Origin: Magicicada septendecula
Lineage: Eukaryota > Arthropoda > Insecta > Hemiptera > Cicadidae
Direction of reading: 5' to 3'
NCBI GenBank assembly: GCA_034769895.1
Contig: CM068367.1
Span: forward strand, 707,204,885-707,268,884
Length of the DNA stretch: 64,000 bases
Shown: in pieces, positions 1-11,368 of the stretch
How the letters are laid out: each line of letters begins with the position of its first letter
Numbering within the stretch: the first letter of the stretch is position 1
Translations under genes and position numbers: made by a program
The notes under the pieces: model-generated
Told to the model about the DNA's origin: nothing
Seen by the model: only the letters and a program-made list of their open reading frames with translations
Databases searched by the model: none

Positions 1-1235
1 TTTAATTATGTAATTATACTAATTTGTAAATGAGATCGTGTAATCACTCAATTAGGTTACTCATATCAACTGATTGAAGCAAAGTGATACGTTAGTTCTT
101 TTATGTTAGCATAATTACTGCACTGAGACTCTAATTATTGTATAAATTAATAAAAGCTACTATAAATCATTCAAGTGACATTACTTTCTTGTTCTGAGGT
201 AACTTTGACAATAATGAACGCATATATTCTGAATAAATAAACACCTATTTATTAACATCATTAAATAAAGAGACTTCAATATATAAATATGGATGATTCC
301 CTGTAAATACATTCATAAAAGGAACACATGTATATATATCAAATTACAATGCGAATCCAATACGTTGTTTGCTGGAAAACATACACATACATATATAATA
401 CAATCAATATATAAAAAAAACACAAATAGTCAAACAATAAATCTTATACCAATGCGTTCATTGCTTGCCTCAGATGAATAGCGTTAATTATATTTATCAT
501 ATTTAATTTAAATACTCAAGGGTGTTTTCTTGAAAAGAGACAGGACAGTAGAGTTCTTATGATAAGAATAGCATAAAGATTACTTGTAAAGTGATTTATC
601 CGATATTTCCATCGGTGTAACTCCTTCTCGTTGGTGGTCCATATGTGTGAAGTTGCGTAGCTGTGATGTCACTAACACTCAAGACACACGGATCAGATTC
701 ACTCGCGCTGTGTGTATTTCTGTTGATTCGGCTGTTACTGTTAGAGTCTATGAAATCATGTGTCGTGTGGGTAAGTTCATCATTAACTATGGTGTATATA
801 TCTGACTGTCTATTTTTGAACTTCTTGTGTGTACATTAATGTATAGTGTCTTTGATACCGTGGTGTAATTGTCCCAAATTATATTGTATCGTTTCGCACT
901 GTACAACGTTACGATTTCGTTGTCCGGTAAAACATTAACAATAGTTCTGCGAGTCGGTTATTGATGAAACTGCGATTGGTTAGTTCAGTTCTGAATTAGC
1001 GGTAACTGAGTATGATAAAGAACTCGAGAGTTATTAAGCACTGGCGTATGTTGCATGATTTAGTCGCTGTGGGTACACTATTACCGGATACTCGCCAATA
1101 TCGAAATGTTTAAGTCACTTAATTATATACCACGTAGCAGAGTTTCAATGTCCAACTGCTGTCCGTATGTTAACCGAACTGTATTAAGACTTAGAAGATT
1201 TAAGTTCCGTGAAGACTGTTAAAGTATACGATTGA
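1..1235. other. AT-rich flank, no gene recognised
   Basis: I see no credible gene here. The only ORF (293-481, +, 62 codons) is made of low-complexity AT-rich codons and resembles nothing I know. From about 600 onward the base composition becomes more balanced and CG dinucleotides more frequent, which could be a promoter or old repeat, but no splice-bounded exon or domain can be supported. Confidence 0.5.
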
Positions 1236-1318
1236 GAAATTTATGAAAGACTGGCGAAAAATATAAGAAGACTGTCGAAAATTGTATTAAGACTGTCGAA
1301 AAATGTATGAAGACTGTC
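1236..1318 (+). repeat. 21-bp minisatellite, four units
   Basis: Four consecutive units of 20, 21, 21 and 21 bp begin at 1236, 1256, 1277 and 1298. Each starts GAAA and ends AAGACTGTC or the close variant AAGACTGGC. The third and fourth units are the most alike. Because the period is a multiple of three it could encode a 7-residue repeat, but stops occur in the surrounding frames and no protein is evident. Confidence 0.8.
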
Positions 1319-2245
1319 CTCCCGCGTGCTCTGCAAACAGTTTTTATTAAGCATCGTTTACCACAATGCAATCTTCTGGAACACACGCCTCTGGTCGAAC
1401 ATGATAGGACAGAAGAACTCCTACCCTTATGCCAGACTATCGTTCTTCACTTCTCATTCGTCGTTCCCGTTGTCATGATGACGACGGTCCTCTCCACCTG
1501 TCCTCTGGGTTGATGCTGGGTTGTGATTGGGTATCTTGTCTCCCCACAAGTTCACGTCGAAGGCCTCCGTACTCTTTTCCTGGAACAAGAGCAATTTCTC
1601 GGCTGTCGATCAGGTCTTTGTCTAAGTGTACTCCGGACCCTGCTGCTGATCTCACGCGAACAATGTGTCGTATTTCGTTATTGTTTCACTATCCTTGACC
1701 CTTTTCCGTTAGCTATCCTGATGTAGCGTGTCGTCGTTTCCAAAACGGCACTCCTTCTCCCTGTCGTAAATATCAGTTGTCACCAGTAAGACGTTCCCCC
1801 ACTGTGCACAAGTTCGATTCCATTCTTTAGATATCGATGTCAGTTCTCATACAGGGTAAATACCATTGTGCACTTACACCCTTTTCTTACTGCTGGTACA
1901 CTTCAAATTAACCTTGCAGTGTGTGTCCGTCACAGTTTCTCCGTAAATTGCTACTGACATAGTCTCCTTTTATCTTGCATGTTGCAGGCTGTAAATCTCG
2001 GTTGAGTCGAGTCTGTCATGGCCAACCTTATTTCCCATTGTAAAGTTATGTGAAGCGTATTCGTATTGTCCGAAGCAAACGTTCAGTTGACACTTCGTTA
2101 AACTGTTCCTTATTTATTGCTCTTGGCTCGTGTTGGGGTGTCTTGCTGTATGTAACGTCTTTTCGATCATAATTTTAAAAATTTTTAATTCTTGGTTGTT
2201 ACAGGCATATTTGGCCGTAGTCCAATGTTTTCTACAAAACCAGAC
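1319..2245. other. Unassigned, moderately GC-rich stretch
   Basis: Base composition is more even than in the rest of the left half. Overlapping ORFs of 60-89 codons occur on both strands (for example 1429-1698 +), but none shows a recognisable domain and they overlap one another in different frames, so I treat them as chance. It may be part of an old repeat or a 5' regulatory region; nothing in the sequence decides this. Confidence 0.4.
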
Positions 2246-2277
2246 GTTTCGGCAATGCCGTCGACTTCCATCATCAG
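2246..2277 (-). other. Penelope/hammerhead-like core motif
   Basis: On the minus strand CTGATGA (2277-2271) is followed by 20 nt containing the small hairpin GGCATTGCC and then GAAAC (2250-2246). CTGATGA, a helix, and GAAA is the conserved core order of hammerhead ribozymes, which are known from the terminal repeats of Penelope-like retroelements. The first base after CTGATGA does not pair cleanly with the base before GAAA, and I could not establish stems I and III, so this may be a decayed copy or chance. Confidence 0.25.
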
Positions 2278-2356
2278 TGAAAATCGAGTGCGATAACGTG
2301 AGGTGGTATACGTTAGTGACCACAGTACTGTGGTTAAGGCTGAAGCAGTAAGTAGA

Positions 2357-2447
2357 GAGAAGTAGTTTCTATGGTAATATTTCATTTCGAAAATGATTTT
2401 AAATATAAATCTTAGAATATGGAAGTCATGTATGGTTCTCCATACCG
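2357..2447 (+). repeat. Left arm of a long-distance inverted repeat
   Basis: Two adjacent blocks, 2357-2390 and 2395-2447, recur as reverse complements at 12073-12104 and 11369-11420. Shared stretches include AGAAGTAGTTTCTATGG in the outer block and a run in the inner block that reads TATGGAGAACCATACATGAC on the far arm. The order is mirrored, as expected of terminal inverted repeats, but the right arm is split by about 650 bp. The arms enclose roughly 9.7 kb containing both transposase relics. Confidence 0.7.
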
Positions 2448-2698
2448 ATATTACTATTACTAAATGATAAACTAAAATGCAGCATAGGTAAGTTTACCAG
2501 AAGTAAATAAATTGTTCTTTTGCCAATGGCGCATGATATGTAATTGTGTTCATACTTTTCAAAAAACACCAGTTTTCGTCAAAAGCGTAGCGTTTAGTTT
2601 ATTGCTATATTTTCCGGTTTTGGAGAGTGAACTAGATCAATCTGGGTGGCCTGTCAACTTCAGTGCAAAGGAAAGTCATGCATAGTTAGAGTCGGAAA

Positions 2699-3874
2699 AT
2701 AATGTATAACATGTACAAGTTTATTAAGTCGGAAGATAAGGGAATATCAGAAAGAAAGTGTAGGAAAGGGTAGCTCAGGCGTGCGGTGTGTCTCTAAATA
2801 GTGTTTTTAGAATTATTAAAGAAGCATCCGCGAATATGGGTGACATAAAATCTTTCAGTGCTTCCCATAAAAAATGCTCAAAAAAGGCAATCAAAACTGA
2901 TTTAGACGATTTTGACAAGTGTACTATTCGATTAATTATTTACGAATATCAATTCATAGAAGGGGAAACACCAACATTCAAAATAATTTAAACAATTTTT
3001 AAAAGATAAATTAATTATAATGGTAGTGCATCTAGTCTGAGCCACATTATTCGTCTAATGAGATTTTGATGAAAACGTGCCAAAAGCAATAAGACATTTT
3101 TAATAGAATAACTCATTAGAAAGTGAAGAGAAAATATGTAAGAAAATTATGGCAATTCAGAGAAGAACGGCGGCCTATAGTTTACATAGACGAAACTGAA
3201 TTCAACGTCAGTTAAAATAAACGTGGATAGACGCCGTTCTTCTCTGAATTACCGTAATTTTCTTATATATTTTCTCTTAACTTTCTATTGTGTTATTCTA
3301 TTAAAAGTTTCCTATTGCTTTTGGCATGTTTTCATCGACAAATGTGGCTGAAATTTTCAATGAATAAATAAATCCACCTGCAACATCATTAATGACAAAC
3401 ACGATTAACTGGTTAGTGAATAATGGGATTTCTTTAGTCCATTTATCTTAACCTGAGTTCTATTCACTAATTAAACAAAGTAAACCAACATACAGAACTC
3501 TTATAATAACCACTGTTTTGGCAAACCATGGACATTACATTTTACGACTTCCACTCTATCATCCCGACTTCCTGATCTTAATCCTGGAACTGATTTAGGC
3601 AATCATGAAGAAGCATTCTAGAAAAACGTGAATTTTCCACAGACAGTGTTAGAAACTTGGCAAAAAAGGAATTTGAGTGTATTTATTTCATAGATTGCAC
3701 ATTAAGATGTAACCATGTCATGAAAATTGAAAAGATTACGTGAGATCAGACCAAAGAGTGTATAACGTGACAGTTCGTTTCAAAATTAATAAATAACGGG
3801 ATAGCAGCAGTGAAGATGATTTGAGTTATAATAACAGCGAAGGAAACATTAGTGGGATGGAAGAATTGAGCTAA
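2699..3874 (+). pseudogene. Degraded IS630/Tc1-mariner-like (DDE) transposase relic
   Basis: Broken reading frames align in order with the transposase at 7245-8343 and with the general family layout. An N-terminal helix-turn-helix region starts near 2699 (MYNMYKFIKSEDKG, then QACGVSLNSVFRIIKEA at 2775-2825). Next comes TDLDDFDK (about 2900), then RPIVYIDETEF (about 3172-3205), which holds the first catalytic Asp. After an interruption, a stretch like HGHYILRLPLYHPD (about 3530-3575) sits where the family has its third catalytic acid; there the usual N-P-I-E run is replaced by hydrophobic residues. An acidic tail rich in S, E and D ends at TAA 3872-3874. Multiple stops and frameshifts make it non-functional. 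The segment that should carry the second catalytic Asp is missing, replaced by an inverted duplication. Family assignment is from remembered motifs, not a search. Confidence 0.75.
3040..3346. repeat. Long imperfect palindrome inside the transposase relic
   Basis: The segment 3040-3178 (+), which is native transposase coding sequence, is repeated in inverted orientation at 3223-3346. Paired blocks include AGAAGAACGGCG (3161-3172) with CGCCGTTCTTCT, TAAGAAAATTA with TAATTTTCTTA (one difference inside), and GCCAAAAGCAATA with TATTGCTTTTGGC. The arms nearly meet (about 45 bp apart), so a transcript would fold into a hairpin with arms of about 125-140 bp and scattered mismatches. Confidence 0.85.
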
Positions 3875-5235
3875 ATATTTGTAATTGGTTGTAAGTAATT
3901 AAATGCTATATTACTTAAACAATTTTGGTATAATTTTTTCATTACTATTGTCTTAACTGTTCTTTATGGACAATTTACATCTGTTGTTTTTTTAAAACAC
4001 ACAGTCATTTCACATTCGAACCTGTTATTGATGTTACTTATTCTAACAAATTAAGTTGCCAGGGTAATGTTGATTATATTCCTGGATTTTGTTGACCATC
4101 ACGTGTCCGTTGATTAACTAATTATAAATATATACTACTGACTCGGAACACTAATTTTTTATTGGTAAAAATGTTAAACTTGCACCTTGAGCTTGAAATA
4201 GTTTTCATCAGCTTTGTCAGAGGCTCATTTTTACCGATATTACTACATTTTTTCCTGAATCGGAACATGTACACAAACTATTATGTTCTTCAAAATATAC
4301 AATGTTTTTGTTAATGTCTAGGGCTCGACTAGAAGATCTGGAGAAAGACTGCAACAGACACAGCATGCCAAATCACTGTTTACAAAATAATTGCAGTAGG
4401 CCTACTAAATGTTAAACATTTTCTAACTCATGAAATCTTTGCATGGTACCTCTGTTGTATCTATTGCTTGTTTCGTCTTACAAAACGTCCATATGTACTG
4501 TTTAGTAGTGTCAAAATAGAAATCGAAATAAAAACCTCCATATGTAGACTCGTCATTCAGCGAGAAGGCTAATATTTTTAAAAGGCCTTTTTCTACTGAC
4601 GTGTATAACATACTTCCCGCCTTATCACCACTACAAAGTGCGCAACTGCTTTATGTCTGATTATTTACCTGTATTATTGTATTATTATTTCAGTAAAGTT
4701 GGCGTCTACTGATTAAGTAATTTAAATTATTCAATAAGCATATGCAAATTAGTAAGCCTGTGTTTAACATGATTCTTACAAACATTGTGTGTATGATTCT
4801 TACAAGTGCAGTATGCTTTTGCAGCATTATAGGTGGAACATACATGAGTGAAATTCTATGAAGTAAAGTTAATTTTTACCTGTTATTGCGACATTGGTTC
4901 CTTATAAGTTGCGTATTGTCGTTTCTCCAGGAAAAAGCCCTCCTTGTAAAGAAAAGAATGAGGAAAACCAAAATTGTGCACCTTGTTTCTAAATTTTCAA
5001 CCCCCCCCAAAAAAAAATCCTGGGTGCGCCACTGTATGTATCAAAATATTCAACTGTTACTACTTTCCTTTCTTGTAAAAAATTATGTACATATCAATGT
5101 TTAAGTATAAGGACTTAGTTTATTTTCTTATGTTTCCTTTGTAAAACAAGTTACACATTTTAGTTCATAATACACTCACTACCGGCACTTGATTAATAAT
5201 TTTTTTCCATATTAAACAAAAATGTTTTAAGTGCT
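3875..5235. other. AT-rich intergenic sequence with repeat scraps
   Basis: No gene is seen. A short inverted pair (ATTGGTAAAAATG near 4160, CATTTTTACCGAT near 4228) and a doubled CGGAACA context near 4147 and 4261 suggest a small decayed repeat. At 4999-5034 a poly-C/poly-A run is followed by TGGGTGCGCCACTG, resembling the terminus of a hAT-type element (inverted CAGTGGCGC), but I found no matching left end. Confidence 0.4.
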
Positions 5236-5341
5236 AATAATAATTGTAGATCACATGCCATCAAGACTTGTATATCATTATAAATACAAAATAATAATAA
5301 ATAAATTATTCAGCAGTACAAGAACTAAATTGCAAAACTTC
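5236..5341 (+). repeat. Dispersed direct repeat, copy 1
   Basis: It shares with 6361-6492 the sequence TAGATCACATGCCATCAA near its start and ATTATTCAGCAGTAC plus AGAACTAA near its end, in the same order and orientation. The middle differs in length. The copies are about 1.1 kb apart. They could be two members of a short interspersed repeat or remnants of flanking direct repeats of a deleted element; no target duplication could be defined. Confidence 0.7.
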
Positions 5342-6049
5342 TTATTTACTATCCTGATTTAAATTTATGTTATAGAGTAAATTAAATTCATTATTATATA
5401 GTAAAAATTAAAAACTATAACAATTTTTCTGAAATGTGTTCTTTTAACAGTGATGAAATTCTTTATTAACTTTCACTTACAGCTCCTCGAATAGGTTCAC
5501 TCGTGTGCAATTAAAGTCTGTATTACATTTTCATCCATACCATTTCTGACACAGTCTCAGTCTAAGTATACAGATTGTAACACACATGTAACAGCAGCTA
5601 ACTCTGCCAGATCCAGCATCTTGTATATACAGTAACTTGTGTGCAGATGCAGAACAGTTTGGTGTTTGTAACATCGTAAAGCACTGATTTCAAATGGTGC
5701 TAGAGAAAATAAGAACGTCTATTCACCAAAATAAAATCAGTACCCATCTTGTCACAGATGTATTGCAGCATTTCATCTTCATAACAGTGGCGACTTATTG
5801 CTACAACAATAGTTGAAATTACTGAAAAATAAACTATTTGAAGAAAACAATAGTTAGTGATACTATAAACAGGTTAGATATTAAATTGTTTGAAAGTGAA
5901 ATAAATTTGGCAAACTGTTTTGTGTTATGACTAATTGTGTAACTTCTGATAATTTAAATTGTCCAACCTGATGTTGAGTGGCAGAAGGGTCAGATAAAGA
6001 AGAAACATTTTACTGTCAGTGAAGTGTACAAGTATTAAATAATTTGTAA
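5342..6049. other. AT-rich spacer, nothing recognised
   Basis: I see no ORF with plausible composition, no RNA gene and no clear repeat. CAGTGGCGACTT at 5786 resembles a hAT terminus, but there is no partner. Confidence 0.4.
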
Positions 6050-6760
6050 TGGACTATTTCTGACTACAGAAAACTAATTTTTAGTTGCCTAAGCTAGCTT
6101 TTGCTATTTGTAAGCTTTATCAGCTAGACTATCAGAAGTGCTGCCAGTTCTGGTGCTGGAAGAAATGCTGTCGCTAATAAGACCTGTTTATGTGTGGCAT
6201 GTTGTGTGATGTGTTGAAAGAGTATTTGTGATTTAAACTGTGTCTGTTCATTCAAGATATCATTCCATATGTTTCTGTGTATTAATATATTTATAGTTGT
6301 TCAAGTGTATCTAGTTTCCAACACTTTGTGTTTACGTGTAGGATTTCCATGTTGAAATGCTGATAATAATAATAATAATAGATCACATGCCATCAAAAAG
6401 GAATATAAAGAATTTATTTTGCATTTATATTATTAAAAATTCAAAATAATAACAACTAAATTATTCAGCAGTACGAGAACTAAGTTGAAACACTTAAGTT
6501 GATGTTTATGTATGTGTGATCTGTTTCAATTAGGTGGTTTGCAAAAGTGGACTTAATGGAGAAAAGTAGTGTCTTCATGTGTTCATTGTATCTCTGTTTA
6601 TGCTGTGTCCTGTCTGGCTTATGCAGAATTTGTTGTATCATGAGTAGTTCAATTTGTTCACTTACAAAAAGCAAAAGCTAGCTGAAGCAGAGGTAAAATG
6701 TAATTGTAACTTAATCTAAAAATTTGTGTTCCATAGTCAGAAATAGTGAACTACATACAA
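6050..6760. repeat. Fold-back repeat with about 70-100 bp imperfect inverted ends
   Basis: The left end (about 6050-6120) contains ACTATTTCTGACTA and AGCTAGCTTTTGCT. The right end (about 6658-6760) contains AGCAAAAGCTAGCT and TAGTCAGAAATAGT, that is, the same blocks inverted and in mirrored order with small indels. No coding potential lies between. This fits a decayed non-autonomous element with terminal inverted repeats. The element also contains copy 2 of the dispersed direct repeat and an (AAT) run. Confidence 0.6.
6361..6492 (+). repeat. Dispersed direct repeat, copy 2, with (AAT) microsatellite
   Basis: This is the second copy of the repeat at 5236-5341. It begins with a pure AAT trinucleotide run (about 6362-6380), is about 25 bp longer in the middle, and ends with ATTATTCAGCAGTACGAGAA. 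Confidence 0.7.
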
Positions 6761-7244
6761 TTTCATGAAATTAAATTTGAAAACATAACACTAAACTAAA
6801 CTGAATTGAACTATTGAAATTAAACTAAACTACATAAGTGCTAGAAAACACTATTAACATTCACAGCATTACATGTAGCTTGAATATAGTGCATGTACTG
6901 AGTTTGGTAGTACAGTGCAGTGAAGATAAAAATCTAACCTTTACATTTTGTCAAAAGGATACTACCAGGCCAGTGATGTCACAGTTGTCATATAGCAACA
7001 ATGTATAAACTATTCAGAGGCATTTAACTTGAATAATCTCAAGATTTTCATAGCTACACCTACTTCTCAACCATAACTTGGAATGTACTTGTAATATAGA
7101 TACTGTTTCATCATTTTAAAGTGGAGAAACTCTTGTTTTGAATAAAACACATTTAGTGCGATATTTGTATTCTTTGCTACCAAAATGTTGGATATCATGG
7201 TAAATCTTTAGTACTATGATTTTTATGAAGAGTTATAAACTAAT
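6761..7244. other. AT-rich spacer downstream of the minus-strand transposase
   Basis: No gene or RNA is recognised. This would be the 3' side of the transposase at 7245-8343, but no terminal inverted repeat or sequence encoding the missing C-terminus was found. Confidence 0.4.
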
Positions 7245-8343
7245 TTAGGATAAAAAGTTAATTATTTGTTTACACATGTTACTTATGAGAATAAGACTGA
7301 AGTAAATACATGAAATAATATAAAAAAAAGGTATTCGGTTACTTCGAAGCCACTCTTGCATTTTACTTTTAGTTGAAGCGGAGGTTGGACACTTTTTTGA
7401 CTGCACATTATGGTATGGTGCATTGTCAATGACAAGTACACTTTTTTCTGGCAGGTTTGGTATTAATTTTTCTGTCAACCACTTTTGGTAGTTTTCAAAG
7501 TTCATTGAACTGTGATAGTCTCCTGAACACAGACTTGATTTCCACATGGTGAAGCAGTTTTCAATAATACCCATCTCTCCTCCCGCATGAATTATTATAA
7601 GTATTGCTTCTTTAGTGAGGGGTATAGCGACACCATCATTGTTATTGTCTGCCCACGATTTCTGGCTCACATGTGACGAGTGAATATAAGTCTCGTCCAT
7701 GTACACTACTGGTCGCCCTTCTTCTCTGTATTTCCTAATGTTTTTTAAATATTCGTGTCTGTGGAAGGCTATGTGTTGTTGTTCAATAAGTACATGTCTG
7801 TTGTTTCTCGTCTTTTTCCATTTAAAACCCAACTGTTTGATTACTGTCCTTAAACTTGTCTTCCCTCCATTAAACCCTATATCTTTCACTAATTTTGAAT
7901 GTAATTTTGGTAGTGTAGGTAGACATTTTTCGATGAGGTAAAAACCGTTGATCATTCGGCGTATAACAGATTTATCAAAATCGTCCAAATCTGTCACAGG
8001 CTTTTCTCTCTTCCTTTTCTTATTTGGCGTTTCAAATAATGGTTGCCCTTCGCTTCTCTGCCTCTTCGCTTCCTGGTTTATTCTCGCTAGTGTCATCCGA
8101 CTTACACCAACTGCAGCCGACACTCTTTCTCTAACTTTTTTTACAGTCTATTAAAAACCCTCCATGATCTGCTTCCTTCTTCATAAACTCCATCACATTG
8201 TATATAACTTCGCGAGTTTGGCTTTTAAGCACCTTTCCCGACAACTTACTCTTTGTTAAGCAATCACTAATAACAAAAATTAAAGATATAAAATGTATCG
8301 CGACGAAAAACAATACAAACAAATTAGTTTTAAATAACGTCAC
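7245..8343 (-). pseudogene. IS630/Tc1-mariner-like DDE transposase, frameshifted and 3'-truncated
   Basis: This would be the transposase of an insect Tc1/mariner-superfamily element, a nuclear DNA-cutting and joining enzyme. The N-terminal helix-turn-helix begins in the 8343-8131 frame (homology starts near residue 37, KVLKSQTREVIYN) and continues in the 8123-7245 frame (VSAAVGVSRMTLARI). The two are offset by one base at an A7 run near 8126-8132. The 292-codon downstream frame opens with GTG, not ATG, which fits a broken gene rather than a real start. In that frame D143 lies in VVYMDETYIHSS and D233 in VLVIDNAPYHN, giving the first two catalytic acids. Homology stops after SNRIPF (about residue 266); the remaining hydrophobic 26 residues are unlike the family, and the expected PPYH...E segment with the third acid is absent. 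It is much better preserved than its relative at 2699-3874. Confidence 0.8.
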
Positions 8344-8483
8344 AGAAAGGTAAACCTAATCACTAAGATAGCTATTAAAATACAAAACCCAGCAACTCAG
8401 TAACTTTTGGAATGCTTGCAGACTGTACGTGTAAACAACACCACACTTACAGTCACACTGTATGGTGGGAGACGCTCATTCAT

Positions 8484-8495
8484 TGCGCATGCGCT
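8484..8495. promoter_or_regulatory. NRF1/Erect-wing-like palindrome upstream of the transposase
   Basis: TGCGCATGCGCT contains the perfect palindrome GCGCATGCGC, which matches the known consensus bound by NRF1 and its insect homologue Ewg. It stands out in AT-rich surroundings, about 250 bp upstream of the first transposase homology on the minus strand. A promoter role for the element is inference. Confidence 0.45.
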
Positions 8496-11368
8496 AACCA
8501 GGCAACTTCCTAAATTGATGTGTTCTTAAATAAAAGAAAAAAGAATATTTTTTTATAATTGTCAATGCATTTTCCATATTTTCAATTACAGAATATTAAG
8601 AAATTTCATGAGAAACCCAGTCAATACTCCTAGAGTAAAGAATCCATGAATGGATCAATTTTACAACCATAATAAAAGAAAGGTCTCTAGATTCAGTCAG
8701 CTGCAGATAAATAATTTTGTTTAGAATAATCAAGTCTGATTCTATACTACATGTTGCTGTACGGAAAATTCTTGGCAGGTAAACCTACATTTACTTACGA
8801 ACAAAAGAAAGATTTACTTTTTTGCATTTCAACATATTGATAGAAACATAAATTCCAATCGTTTTTTTCTGAATATATATGATTAAATATATGGGTTTCT
8901 GAAGAGTAATAATGACATTTGTAATACAGCCATAGAATATATCAATGAGTGAGTCAAAACTCAACTAGGTTTCAATGTGCTGTGAGTTTTAATAAACCTA
9001 ATGTAAATAAATACTTTGAATTATTGTGCCAACTCATAGACAGCTACTATTTCCCAGTATTTGTATTTATAATACTAATGAAACTGTCATTCCCAAAGTG
9101 CCAAATAGGCCATCCATGGATTGTAGTTAAAAGGAAAGAAACAAGTAGCTACAGAATAATATAAACCACTTTTACTTGTGTTCCCAAGAGTCAGAATGGA
9201 TTTGTCATTTGAACTATTCCTGCCTCCAAAATTGTAGTGAAATGTCATCATCCATCCTGGATGGGTGTAAAAAGAGATCTCCTATATGAACATTAACAGC
9301 TAACTGAGAGAGAAAATAATTCACTAACATGTTCAGTAGAACCTGAAATAGCATGTTTATTGAAGCAGATCCACAAACACCAACCTCAAGCTTCAGGGAA
9401 TCTCTGAACAAACAACAGTAGTTTCTTCAGTCTCTTTTACACTGCATTCACCCATACCATCACCCAGCATGTCAGCTTCAAGACATCACATCTATACCAC
9501 AAACCAGATCAAAGTAACTAAAATGAAACCTTGTAAGAAGGGCAAAAGCATAGTTTTGACAACTTCCCCAAGTCTCTTTCATCTGAAATCATCATTTGCC
9601 ACAAATGAAAAAAAATCTCTTAAGTTAGCAGAAAACTAAATTTAAAGGGTAAAAGTCAAACAAATTTACAAAGGTTACTGACATCGATTTACATAAATCC
9701 TGTGTTCAATTATGTGTGATGATTTTATGATAATGTGTGCGTTTCAGAGACTGACAATAAAATTTGTGAAAAGAAAAAAAGAATGAAATGACAAAAAGTA
9801 AGCAAGAATTAACTGTTGCTCAAGAGAAGCAAATGAAACACAAGACAAAAAATTTTATTGTATAGTTTATGAGGTGGTATCCACAGGATTGAAGTATGTA
9901 CATTTTTCTGAAGTGGAACATGAGAGTGTTGTTTTAAAAGTGGGATCAAAGGAAGATTGACAAGTGGATTTGCATGTACAGTAGATAGTTGTTTATGAGT
10001 GAAAAACCAATGTTCACGTAAGAATTTTCCCTGTGAGGTATATTGTATAATGTTGATTTATACTAAAATGAAAATCTGGTACAAGTGATACTTAGTTTTG
10101 TAACGTCTGAAGACTAGTAACTAGTTTTCAAGCAAATCCCCAACTAATCGAGCAGCTCCCATGTTAATCAAGTCTCCCAGTATCATTAGAAATTGGAACA
10201 AAATTTTTCATAAAGAGAACGAGTACAGCACTAAAGGATAATGTGTAACGTAATTGGCTGGGGACATTATTATACTACTATAAGCCACAAAAAAGTTGTG
10301 TTAAATATGGAAGTCAAGTTGTTTTTAAAAGCAGTAGCTGTCAAAAGTCCTTTAATTGCAGTATATTATATTAAAACAGAATAAGCAGAACTGTTTACTT
10401 ATGTATGTATCTATTAATTAAAACAGGACTGTATCCAATTAATCAGCATTATAGTAGCATTATTATCAAAATAATTTCATATATTAAAAAAAATAGTTCA
10501 CTTGAAACAATAACATCCGTGAAGTTGGTGGTGTTATGCTACTTTTTTATACATTGACACACACACATATATATTATACAAAAGAAATACTGTACCTATA
10601 TTTTATATTTTTTGTGCAATGCTGTCTTTTCTTACTTGTATATGTGTTTAACTACCTAAATGATTAAATTTATCAATAGCTGAGATTGTGTATAATAGCT
10701 GATTCATGTTAAAAATCCAGCTACTATTTTATTGGGTAACAATTTGACTAGTAATGTTTTGCAACATCTAATAAAGTTCACATTTTAATAGAATAATAAT
10801 ATAATGCTAGAAGATGTTTTTATATCAAAATTTAGAAGAAGTCAGTGATAACACACATATTTTTTATTGTGTAATAAAAATTCAATTATCTTTAAATAAT
10901 ATAATATAAACATTTAAACATAAATTTTGTAGGACAGTAACATATTAAATTTGGTCTTAACAAAGAATGAGACCCTTATGATTTATATAGTATTATAGTT
11001 TCTTGTGCACACGCTACCTTTTAGTTTTATTATTTACACTTTTTTGGTTTAGGTAAATGCTGGGGTCAGTAAAGCAGATTTCACTTAAACTGTAAAGTTA
11101 AGTTTCAGTGTGTACTAACATTATTGATAAAAGATTTTATAAACAAACATTCAAATGTGGGAGGTGAAAATGTGAAAATCATAACAGCACTGACAAGATT
11201 CAGTAAGCTGAACATAACTGGTTTGAAAGGTTTTGAAAGGTGACTAGAAAGCTGTTGAAAATGTTCTTTGCTACTGCTGTTGACAGTAATCAAATGATAC
11301 TCTCACCCAGGGACCAACAGTTACACTCTTATGTCATAGGCCGAATCAACTTGACATTAGTAAAAATC
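8496..11368. other. AT-rich intergenic sequence, no gene seen
   Basis: Short ORFs (for example 8949-9164 + and 9214-9411 -) have no recognisable domains and codon use typical of random AT-rich DNA. There is a short AC/AT dinucleotide run near 10557-10575. I could not identify an element, exon or RNA gene. Confidence 0.45.

Noticed and set aside
1429-1698. 89-codon + strand ORF in the left flank
   Set aside because: No domain recognised, overlaps other ORFs in different frames, and no splice or promoter evidence.
5021-5034. TGGGTGCGCCACTG as the end of a hAT-type element
   Set aside because: No matching left terminus or 8-bp target duplication was found, so an element cannot be delimited.
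5786-5797. CAGTGGCGACTT as a hAT-type terminus
   Set aside because: Isolated short match with no partner end.
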